From: Trametopsis cervina
Lineage: Eukaryota; Basidiomycota; Agaricomycetes; Polyporales; Irpicaceae
Reading direction: 5' to 3'
Assembly: GCA_022385755.1 (NCBI GenBank)
Contig: MU278366.1
Span: 186,001-250,000, forward strand
DNA length: 64,000 bases
In this document: positions 21,414 through 31,600 of the stretch, piece by piece
Numbering within the stretch: position 1 is the first letter of the stretch
Layout: each line of letters begins with the position of its first letter
The notes under the pieces: generated by a model
Told to the model about the DNA's origin: nothing
The model's database searches: none
Seen by the model: only the letters and a program-made list of their open reading frames with translations
Program-made: the position numbers and the translations under genes

Positions 21414-23339
21414 ATGAATCGCGTACATATTTCGTTAGCCGAGTCATACAGAAGGCTAGGTTTGTCTGAGGTTAGTCAAGTAAACACCACATTATGCGAT
21501 GCTCTAAATGTGCTGTTCTACAGGGCGCGTCTCTTGAGGTTGTTAAAAGCACATACAAACAGGTGAGAAACGCGACAGTTGTGGCAGATATCGCAGAAAT
21601 GCTCTAACGTATGTTATAGCTTGCATTGAAAACACATCCTGACAAAAACCCAGACAATGTCGACGCGACAGCCCAGTTCCAGCGTATCAGCGAAGCATAC
21701 AATGCCCTCTTGAAGTATCTTGATACATCAACTCGGGTACCACGCCAGCATCAGCATGCTCATGATACGTACGGAGACTCGGAGGATGAGTACTATGACG
21801 ACGAGGACGAGGATGAATTTGACGATGACTTCGACTTAGACGACGACGACGAGTACGACGAACATTATGAGACCATGGAGTTCTATATGTGAGTGGCTAC
21901 CGTTGTCTGTGCAACCATGGGCATCTCCAACATCCCAGCGCAGGTACCTGTTTGAAGAGATGATGAGAGGCCGTGGTGGTCGATACAGCCAAGCTCGTAC
22001 GTTGCCATGAACTCGTGCTGGTGAGCTGCTGACTGAATGACATCATAGACTTTCAGCGAAGGAATGTTTACGTTGTCAGGGCAAACACTAAGGGAGATGA
22101 AGTGCACGAGACAGAAGAAGAGTATCAGCGCCGCGTACGCCGTGCACTGGAGGAACAAGAGATAGCAGAAGAGAGACGCAAACGGGAGGACGCATACAGA
22201 CGAGCCGAGCAAGAGAGACAGAGAGAGAAAGGTGATTTTTACCTTCGTATGTAGATAATATACTGACTATAGTTGTGCTTGAGTGAAGAACGGCGGGAGT
22301 CGGAGCAGCGCCAGAAAGAGAAAGCCAAGAAGAAGAAAGCCGAGGCGGAAAAATCCCGTCAAATGGCTGAGGAAAAGGCACGCATCCAACTGGAACGCTC
22401 GCAGGTGCTCCGTTCGGCCGTCTTCGCAGCTGCCCGTGAAGGCGATCTCGCCGCAGTGAAGAAGGGCATCTGGGAAGATGAAGTCGATGCGGCCGGCGGA
22501 GAAACGAAGGTTGGCTGCGAGAGCCTGACAAGCCCTCCGCAAAAGGACCCTCGCGAAACATTAGCCCATATTGCGGCCACTCGAGGCGATGCAGACCTAC
22601 TTGAATGGCTAGACACACACAGTATGTGCAGCAACGATTCATGTTTTTGAGGGAAGCTTACCTGCACAAAGGCGCCGATCTGGAGGAACGTAATTCTGAC
22701 GGCCTCACGGCGTTCCATGTTGCCCTCGTGAAAGGACATGTCCCGATTGTCAAGTATATATTGCAAGCGCACCCGCCGGAGGATAGCGAAGCCCTCTACG
22801 AGTGTTTGCCCAGCAAATCTGTGATTGAACTTGCGCTGAATTCAGGCGAGCCCGAGGCTGTTTGGCTGGTACTGGAGAACAAGCTCGCATCTCAAGACAT
22901 CATGGAGACCGCGTGGAAGGGCATTACCTCAGAAGAAGGCCAACAGGCTTTCTTAGCAGCGTCACTCTTACCCAATGCAAAGGACAGGCTGGCCGAGATT
23001 ACGAATTTGCTGGCCTCCTTTGGCAAATTCACGCCGACACCCGGTAACAGTGTTGGAGGCCGTTCATCTGATTCTAGCCCTAACCCTGAGGACCAAACCC
23101 CCTTGCAATCACAAGGTAGAAGACGGGTACAGAAATATCCAAGGGGAAGAACCCAGAAACCTGCAGATGGGAGGACTGCTTCCGGCCAACTACCTCAGGG
23201 CTCCTCCCCACCGTTGCCAGTTGTAGACGAAAAGCCCGTTTTCTCGGTGCGGGGGTCTGGACGAGCACGAGGTGGGAGCCGCGGAAGAGGGCGAGGGAGC
23301 TATCGCGGCCCTCCAGGACACATTAAGAGGCAAGGCTAG
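21414..23339 (+). CDS. J-domain protein with acidic, coiled-coil, ankyrin-like and RGG regions
   Basis: Hsp40-type co-chaperone of unusual layout. Exons 21414-21470, 21524-21562, 21620-21888, 21944-21996, 22049-22231, 22289-22621, 22672-23339; 533 aa. An N-terminal J domain (SYRRLGLSEGASLEVVKSTY...) carries HPD in KTHPDKNPDN near residue 37. Next come an acidic run (EDEYYDDEDEDEFDDDFDLD, about 80-110), a charged coiled coil (ERRESEQRQKEKAKKKKAEA), and ankyrin-like repeats (RSAVFAAAREGDLAAVKKGI; GADLEERNSDGLTAFHVALV). The C-tail has GRARGGSRGRGRGSYRG. No G/F region or zinc finger, so it is a class C (DNAJC) protein. The acceptor at 22288 was chosen to keep the coiled coil open. The J domain and acidic run are certain; ankyrin is probable; clients unknown. 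Confidence 0.85.
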
Positions 23340-23646
23340 TTTGCCGATGTCAATAGAGATAAGTTTTACGCGACGGACGTATAATCATATATGAGGCCTC
23401 TAGTATATATAATCAACTCGTAATTTTTTCACAGAGCGGGGAGCTCCCCTGCCGGAAATTTGCCCTCATTCGCGCTACCCTAATCAGGAAATCCGACGCT
23501 TCGTGGCGTTGATAACACACTGCAAACCTCTAGCTAAATAGAATCGTTCGCTGATCTTACTCCCTTGGCACTCAGCAGGACTGACAACAAATATTGCTAT
23601 TTGGATTCGGATGTCTGGTACGTTTTTCCAATGACTCCGAATCACG
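23340..23646. other. Intergenic region
   Basis: About 307 bases between same-strand genes. AT-rich directly after the stop (TATATATAATC), consistent with a 3' end and polyadenylation region of the J-domain gene. Nothing else recognised. Confidence 0.4.
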
Positions 23647-24716
23647 ATGACGCTGAATCTGCAGCGATTAGATGATGCGTCCATGGGTTCTGGTGCGCAA
23701 CGCCGACAGGCTTTGCCGTCGCATGCGCCCCGCTATCGCTATAGTGCGAACAAGACAGACCTCACCATATTTCCAAAAGAAGAGCCCCGTAAACTGTATA
23801 ATAATTGCCGTACCGAAAGCCACCAAAATACACTACCGAGCCTAGAGGATGCGATGGGCCTCAGCGTGGACACCCTGAAAGACTTACTAACGGTGCGTGG
23901 AAATACATATGACATGAAGGACACAGTGTACTGACAGCATGAACTAGAATCAAATGAGACCGCTTGTCGATATTCACCTGGACCAAACTTTGTCCTTCCG
24001 TCACCAAGACGAGAATGCATTCAAACGGTATATCGCCGAGGTGAGAGGGTTACATATGTGAAGCGTGACCTTTCTGATACACTGCCGGATAGTGCTCCAA
24101 AATTCCTATATTGAAAGCGTACCGCAACGGAACAAACTGCTGGCCCGCAGTGGTTTATGCTAAATTACGGCTTCTGAGAACAAGCCAAAACATCCGCCGC
24201 AAGCGGTTGAAAAAAGCCTCTCGCACTGAGTCTACTACGCGAGATGTGCAGCACCGGAAACCTCAGCAGATGGTTTCCGTACGATCAAGACGTGGAGCAT
24301 ATTCGGAGGAACCTCAAACAGACAGAGAGGGAAGTCTAAGTAATGTACATTATTTTCATCAACCTCAGCTGTGCTGTCGACGCCTCACATGCGTGCAATA
24401 GTTGGGAAGTGATACCGAGATAGTTCAACGGGCATCAACACGCAAGCCTTCCGGCAAGCCGCAAGGGGATATCGCGGAGATTCCGGCACCGTCCCAAGCG
24501 AACACTGAGCTAAAGAAGTTCTTGACGACGATGAAGCCACCTCAGCCGCACCTTCAACAGGTGCTTTTCAGCGCCGGCATCAAGGACATGGACCAGCTGC
24601 GCTTTCTTGCGCGCCATCAGACTAGTATTGAGACTTTCCTTCGCGAGCTTGTCTCCACAAAAGCTCTAAGTATCTTCGAGTATACGTACCTAACGGCCGC
24701 TCTTAAGGGCCTGTAG
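23647..24716 (+). CDS. Orphan protein, conserved-looking exon structure, no known domain
   Basis: I do not recognise this protein. Exons 23647-23892, 23948-24040, 24093-24344, 24402-24716; 301 aa. Splice sites are good: three GT-AG introns of 52-57 nt, and all but the last junction are unambiguous. The N-third is polar; the middle is strongly basic (SQNIRRKRLKKASRTES, possible NLS) and low in complexity. The last about 70 residues look like a small folded helical domain (TMKPPQPHLQQVLFSAGI, DQLRFLARHQTSIETFLREL) resembling a SAM-like bundle. No signal peptide or TM segment. Flanked by the J-domain gene and VMA8 on the same strand. Probably nuclear; function not assigned. Confidence 0.7.
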
Positions 24717-24886
24717 TAGGTCGTCTATTCTGTACACGAAATGATATTTAACGTCCTGGCCAATGACATGTGATGATACTGTGCGAGAGCAGTCCCGATG
24801 GACTCTCAGACGTCATAGGCGCTCAGATTTCAAGTCGCTTGTTTCTCCTCCTCCACTATCAGGCTCACACACCGTCTCCGTCCAAT

Positions 24887-25845
24887 ATGTCTGGTACAGG
24901 TGCTCGCGAGAATATATTCCCGACACGTATGGCTCTTACGAACACAAAGCTGCGATTGAAGGGGGCGCAAACGGGACACTCGCTACTGGCGAAGAAGCGC
25001 GATGCTTTAACAACTCGGTTTCGTGCTATATTGAGGAAGGTAGACGAAGTGAGTAACGAGTCCACTTGGACAATGTGCAACATCCATAAACTATGTGATA
25101 TCTAGGCAAAACGTAAGATGGGGAGAGTAATGCAGCTTGCGTCGTTCTCTCTTGCAGAAGTGACATACGCTACGGGAGATATATCGTATCTCGTACAAGA
25201 GCAAGCCAAGTCTGCGTCCTTCAAGGTAAAGGCTAAGCAGGAGAACGTATCTGGTGTCGTCCTTCCTGCCTTTGAAGTTGATCGCGTTCCGGGCACCGGT
25301 GCGTCTTGAGTTACAGTGGACAAATCTAGCTGGGAACTGACTCTGAGATTGCCGTGGTATTGTGTTAGACTTCAACCTCACTGGTCTCGGACGAGGAGGA
25401 CAACAGGTTTTGAGATCAAAGGAAGTGTACGCAAAGGCGGTGGAGACTCTCGTGGAACTTGCATCGCTACAAACAGCATTCATGATATTGGACGAAGTTA
25501 TCCGAGCTACGAATCGACGAGTGAATGCGATCGAGCACGTCGTCATCCCCCGGCTAGAGAACACAATCAAGTACATCTCCAGCGAGTTGGATGAGATGGA
25601 CCGTGAAGAGTTCTTCAGGTGAGTGCTTTCTGTCTCGGATATCGCGCCGGGAACTGATTCAAGCCCTCTCTTCCAGACTGAAGAAGGTGCAGGGGAAGAA
25701 AAAGAGAGACGCAGAGGCCGCAGACAAACTGGCGAAAGCAAAAGCTGATGCCGAGGCAGATCTTCCGCCGGTGCAGGCTGAACCAGAGGTGGCAGGAGGC
25801 GGTGGCGATCTGCTAAGCAGTAAAGACGAGGATGTCATCTTCTGA
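24887..25845 (+). CDS. VMA8: V-type proton ATPase subunit D
   Basis: Central-stalk subunit of the V1 sector, coupling ATP hydrolysis to rotor turning at the vacuolar membrane. Exons 24887-25048, 25106-25298, 25369-25618, 25677-25845; 257 aa, normal length. It starts [20 protein letters not shown] and shows the conserved long helices [20 protein letters not shown] and, at the other end, [40 protein letters not shown]. The C-tail is Ala/Lys/Glu-rich and ends DEDVIF. The second intron is longest (70 nt). Convergent with RPL26, 286 bases apart. Confidence 0.97.
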
Positions 25846-26131
25846 ACAACTTCACGAATGGCTCTTTTCTCATATGCTCTGGTACACGGACTCGTCGATC
25901 TCGTTATACCACTTAATGCAGTTGTAACATACATTTCCGTGATAAAGGCGAAGGTGCAAAGGACCCTCTTACATCCCGATATATTGATTCTGCGTCGGAA
26001 GCAGTAGAGCCAGGTAACCTCAAACCCATGGTGCATATCATGTGCGGATTGGATGCGCATACATACATGTGTATCATTTTGAATGGTGCAAAACAATAGC
26101 GAAAAGACAGCGATGATAAAGAGAAGGAGAA

Positions 26132-26911
26132 TTACTGTACAAGGGTCAATTTCATGCGCAAGTTAGGCGTACGATATGTACTCACGTCGATCAGCTCGAC
26201 ATCACCGGCCTGCTTCTTGCGATCCTTGCGGTCGAGGATGGCTCGCCTGCATAGCATGATACGGTTAGAAATATGTTTCCAAGGGACAGTGAGGCCAATG
26301 CTTGCCTGTCCTTGTCCAGCTTGATGGACGTGATAACGACATTGCTCGGGTGGATGCCAATGGGTGTCGTTGAACCGTTTGACTTGTCACGTTGAACACG
26401 GTCGACGTGGATCACCCACTTCTTACGGTACACCTGGGTGACCTTGCCTTCCCGACCCTTGTACTTCCCCCGGACGATACGGACCTCATCATCCTTGCGG
26501 ACGGGTAGCGAACGAGTCTGAGGCCACAGATGAGATGCGTGATCTTGGAAAGAGCTACAATAAGGAACATACGTTGTGCTTGCCACGGAGCTCCTTGGAC
26601 AGAGCAGAGGACATTATTTTCCGGCGGACAGATGAGGGGGCCGAGAAGTGCGCCTTGCGCGACTTGCGGCGGGAAGAGGAGACATCTGTTGGGATTCAGA
26701 GCAACAAAGAACATACGTTGAGTCAGTATGAGGTTCCAACAACCAGCAAATCCCGAATCTGCGCCCCGCTAGACCAGAATGACCCCTCTGCCAGTGTCCA
26801 CCCAAGGAGCCTCATCCATCCCTTCCCTCATCCATCCACCTCCATTTTGACCTCCCAGAGCGCAGATTGCGAGACAGAACAGCATTATGACTGACCCGGG
26901 TTGAACTTCAT
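26132..26911 (-). CDS. RPL26: 60S ribosomal protein L26 (uL24)
   Basis: Large-subunit ribosomal protein. Exons 26911-26896, 26685-26573, 26517-26306, 26246-26186, 26134-26132; 134 aa. Sequence runs [20 protein letters not shown], the KOW region [19 protein letters not shown], then [19 protein letters not shown], ending [11 protein letters not shown]. Oddities: exon 1 is 16 nt and intron 1 is 210 nt, far longer than neighbours, with the 12-mer CCTCATCCATCC twice (26810-26821, 26826-26837). Intron 3 (26305-26247) uses a GC donor, AG|GCAAGC...GCAG. The last intron (26185-26135, 51 nt) ends directly before TAA, so the final coding exon is only the stop codon; that intron is open in frame, so retention adds 17 residues before the same TAA. 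Divergent to FRG1 with 157 bases between. Confidence 0.96.
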
Positions 26912-27068
26912 CGTGGACTAGACGGATGCCGACGTGCTTGAGGAGATCTTGAGGGCTTTCGAGGCGGCGGGCGGACGTTGACCAACTTTGGGTTCGGTCG
27001 TTGTGGGCGCTTGTAATGGGCGCTCATTCACTCGGCGCCTGACTTTGCGTACTCCGTATTGCACTCTC

Positions 27069-28094
27069 ATGTCCACTGACAAAGTACGCTCGACAAAGCT
27101 CAAATTCAAAGGGGAGAAGACCAAGAAGAAACGAAAAAGAGAGGACGGAGAAGATGGGGACGGGAGTAGTAGCAGGCGTCGTCGCAGAGACGACGATGAC
27201 GATAGTCCTGACACCTGGGTACTGCCCGAACAGCCTGCCGAGATACGAGGGCCGACCTTCATAGTACATCCTTCTGACCCATCGCCAATATGCATAACCT
27301 ATGATTCTACGCGAGGACGCATTGTACTGTCGTCACTGGACAAGGACATCAAGTCAGAGGAAGATGGACGGCCGAGCATCCTGGAGCGCACACCTAACGA
27401 GGTGTCCCAAGTTTGGGTGGTCACTCGCGTCGCGGGTTCACCAACGGTCAATTTGCGCACCGGAGTAGGTGAAGGAAAGTTTGTGTCTTGTGATAAGCAC
27501 GGTCTTGTATCCGCCGACAGGGAGGCTCGAGGGCCTCAGGAGGAATGGACACCCGTCGTATTTCCCGACGGCATGGTTGCTTTCCAGAACATTTACGAGA
27601 AGTACCTTTCCGTGGACGAGGTCGCTGGTGGGAACTTGGCTCTAAGAGGAGATAGCGAAGAGGTTGGATTCAAGGAACGATTCTGGGTGAAGATCCAGTA
27701 CAAGTACAAGAAGGAGGCGAACGAAGAAGAGAAGAAGCGTACGGAGGGGACGTCCATGGATTCAAACGTTGATGAGGCTTCAGCGAAGTATGTATCGTCT
27801 ACTCTTTTGCATTTCTTTTGGCTCAATCTCATTTGTTTGTCTATAGTAAGATATACCAGGCATGGGGTGCGGGTAGATCAGTTGTATCGGTAGAGGACAA
27901 GAAAGCAGTGAGTCTGTCGAATGTAAGGGCTGAGGAAATCTCACTAACTCCAGTACAGCTTAAACAGGCGAAGAAGGAAGGACGACTCGCAGAGGCCATG
28001 CTCGATCGACGAGCGAAACTCAAGAGGTGTGCCCATCATCTCTCATAACCCAATGACACTGTTTTTGACGTTCAATAGTGATCGCTTCTGCTGA
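27069..28094 (+). CDS. FRG1: FRG1-like protein
   Basis: Homologue of the FSHD region gene 1 product, a nucleolar/spliceosome-associated and actin-bundling protein in animals. Exons 27069-27787, 27847-27907, 27959-28026, 28079-28094; 287 aa. A Lys-rich N-terminus with NLS-like KKKRKRE and an Arg run leads into the beta-trefoil FRG1 domain (DTWVLPEQPAEIRGPTFIVH; FVSCDKHGLVSADREARGPQ; FQNIYEKYLSVDEVAGGNLA; RFWVKIQYKYK). The conserved C-terminal NKIYQAWGAGR and the terminal KLKSDRFC, encoded across a 16 nt last exon, are typical. The first junction forms AAT across the splice (AA|T). Role in fungi is not settled. Confidence 0.94.
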
Positions 28095-28639
28095 AAGCAA
28101 CCTCATTTGGCCTGCACTTTTTGTATGTACAGTATTGTATGAACGACTTTTATGCCAGTGTTAGCGCAATCAGGTTATGGGCATTATGGCCTCAAACAAG
28201 CTGACAGCTCGCCTGTAAGCAAATTATGGGGATATACTTGTCATGGGGAATTGCTAACATACTGACACATAGGATTGAATATGGCGCGTTTTTGCTATGG
28301 TTCAGCGAGCACGGTGGGTTGCTTGGTTAGCATCCTCCTCAGCCTAGTCTGGCAGGCTGTTAAAAGCGTAGTGCGCCGTTCGGTGACATACCATATCCTA
28401 CGTAGCGACCGATAAATTGAATTGCCCGATACTAAGGAGAGCTCGAGGCTGCAAACGTATATTTGTTACTCGCTATCGACGAAGATTTATGGCCACAATT
28501 TCATTGTTATTGGATTCTGTAATTGGCCGTGAAAGAGCACGTGAGAGCCTACTTTGGTAACCGCCCGCGCGCTACTCTATCCTTTGAAGTTCGTAGGAAC
28601 GCGCAGAACCTACCACATACTTCCTTTGTCCCGACCATC
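28095..28639. promoter_or_regulatory. Intergenic region FRG1 / SPT6
   Basis: About 545 bases: 3' flank of FRG1 and promoter/5' UTR of SPT6. AT-richer than the flanking exons. A CACGTG E-box lies at about 28537-28542 (GAGCACGTGAG), about 100 bases before the SPT6 start. No gene seen. Confidence 0.4.
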
Positions 28640-31600
28640 ATGTCTTCCCCTGTGGCAGATCCAGTGGCAGGTGCGCGTCCGGGAATTGAAGACGATCCTA
28701 TGCAAGGGTCTGGCGGAGAGGAGGAGGGAGAGGGCGAGGCGGCCGCAGTGTCCGATGATAGTTCAGAGGAACCCGAAGAAGACGAGGAAGAGGAGCGACG
28801 CATACGAGAGGGGTTTATTGTAGACGAGGATGAGGATGAAGAGGACGAAGATGAGGAGGAAAAGAAACGCAGGCGCAAGAAGAGGAGGCGCCACAGACGA
28901 GGTACGTGACTGTGTTCCCTCCTTATGGCCCTCCCTAATACCATAAACATACAGAACGGGAAGAGGAAGAGGCATTGGAAGAAGACGACTTGGATTTGCT
29001 AGAGGAGAATACGGGCGGCTCATTCAAGCATCGACTGACTCGCTTGCGTCGCGCACCTGGTTCGCCTGCTGCACGCGCCTCAGGCAAGCGGAAGGCGGTA
29101 GTAGAGTCGTCTGATGATGACTTGGACAACGACGACCTTGAACTTCCGAAGATTCAGGATATCCAAAATATTTGGGACGACGACAGGGGCGGCGGAAGGG
29201 ATGATGAAGATGACGCCGACATGGACGATTTGGATAATTTCATCATTGACGAAGATGAGGACGAGCAAGGTGTGGTTATGGATGAAGAGGAAAGAGAGGA
29301 ACGAAGGCGAGAGAGAAAACGAGTAGAGAGAGAAAGGAGGAAGGCGATGGGCTCGCGGCCTGAGCTCTCGGGGATTGATGCGGGGTACGTTCACTCCTTC
29401 TGTTCATCTTTTCAGGCGGCCTCACACTGTATAGCGCGTGGGACGAGATCTATGACATCTTTGGAGACGGTCACGAGTACGACTGGGCATTGGGGGATGA
29501 TGAGGAAGCTCCCAATGAGGACGACAACCCGAAATCAGAGATGAAATACCAAGATGTGAGTAAATACGCCGAATGGTTATGTTGTCTAATGTTCATACCC
29601 TATAGGTCTTTGAACCTTCGGAAATCAAAGCTCGAATGCTCACAGAGGATGACGATCTCATACGCGGGCAGGACATACCAGAGCGCATGCAGCTCGCGAA
29701 CTCGTCACTTTCTCAATCGTCGAGTCTGTCGTTCCAGGAGGCACTCACAGAGAACGACCTGGACGACGCAGCGTCCTGGGTTATCACCCGTTTGTCGCCG
29801 ACAAAGGAAATAGATTTCTTCAGACCAGATGGACAATATCACCGCTTCCTTCCCGAGCTCGTACAAGCGATTACTTACGCTCTTCGGTTTATCTTCATTC
29901 AAGAGTTTGAAGTTCCCTACATCTGGACCCATAAACGGGATTACATTTCTTACTTCAACCCGAACGACATCAAGACGCAAGTCAAGCTACTCACCCTGGA
30001 TGACTTGTGGCGTATTTATTCCCTGGGACAGAAGTACCGCTCGTTGGTTGATCGTCGCAAAGCCCTGGACACACTGTATACACGGATGGGCGCGTCCGAC
30101 GAATATTACGAGTCCGAAATACGGAAAAAGGTGGAGAGCGTGGAGATGGTGGCAGACGCAACCGAGTGGCTCGGCATGAAGTTCCGTGATGACAAGAAGC
30201 AGAAGTTCGATATGGCGTTCCACGACGACGACGAACCTCAGGAGCACAAACAGCGAAAGATGCCAAGTCGCGTTTCGGCCTATGAAGTGGCGAAAAAGAG
30301 TGTGGTCTCTAAGTTGGCACAAGTGAGTCTGATCGCTTTCCTTCCCAAAGCTAGCGTACGACGAGATTCTCTAGGGCTTCGGCATTCAGCCCCATGAGAT
30401 TGTCCTGAATTTCATGTCATCGAGTACAACGCACTTCCTTCAGGAGCAAGAACTGAGTCCTCAAGCATACGCTGAACAGTTCGTCGATCCTGACCCCACC
30501 AAAGCTCAGTCACCAGACGAACTTTTGCGGCGTGCTCGCATGATTCTCGCTACGGAATTAGGCAAGGATCCGCTGTTGCGACAAGAGATGCGGAATTGCT
30601 TCAAGGCCGAGGCGTTAGTCTCTGTGCTACCCACTGAGCGCGGTGTTTCCAAGATTGATGAGCACCATAAGTACTTCGTAAGTTCGGCCCTGCGACGATA
30701 CATCTGGTTGAGCGCTGACATACTCTCATCAGAATTTCAAATATCTCCATGAGAAGCGTGCGGCGACAATGCTCCATTCCCCACAATTCCTCTATATCTT
30801 GGAGGCGGAATCCCAACACTTGGTCACCGTCACAATCAGCCTTCCGCCAGGCATCACGGGCGCATTCGAGCGCCGCCTGAATGAAGCTTTCGCCTCGGAC
30901 AGCTATAGTGACACTGCTCGAGCTTGGAATGAAGAGAGGTTGAGAGTTGTCCAAGAAACTCTCCAGCAGCACCTGGTCCCGAATGCTACGAAGTGGACAC
31001 GCGAATGGATACGAGAAGAGGCGGAGGACCATTTATGCAAAGAATGCGCAGATATATTACGCGAGGTATTCTATTTAATATTGTTCACGAACGCTAGTCT
31101 AACCATACGGCCATAGCGCATCGATGTAGCGCCATACGTCAATGGAGATCTCCAGTCAGGAGATACCGCCTCCGTCTTGGCCATGTCTTGGGGAAAGGGA
31201 GATCCTCAAAAAGATCCCATATCCATCGTCTTCCTGGACGAGGCTGGTCGTTTGCGAGAGCATACCCGCATCGATAACCTGTCTGATGAAGACAATACGG
31301 CCGAGTTCATCGATATCCTTCAGCGACGCCAGCCGAACGTTATTGCTGTAGGCGGGTTCAGTATCGCTACATACAAGCTACACCAGCAAGTCAAGGACCT
31401 GACTAGTCCCCAGCAGGCAGAAGGACTTGACGCATCCGGTGCCCCCATAATTGACCAGCCGGCATTCAATGTCCCGGTCATTTTCGTTTATGACGAGGTC
31501 GCCAGAATCTACCAGCACAGTAAACGCGCAGCGGAGGAGTACAGCGCGTTGAGCCCTATAGCCAAGTACTGCATAGGGTTGGCGCGATATGTTCAGAGCC

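Noticed and set aside
26686..26895. C/D-box snoRNA in the long RPL26 intron
   Set aside because: Some CTGA sequences are present, but no RTGATGA box in proper position and no closing stem could be found by eye.
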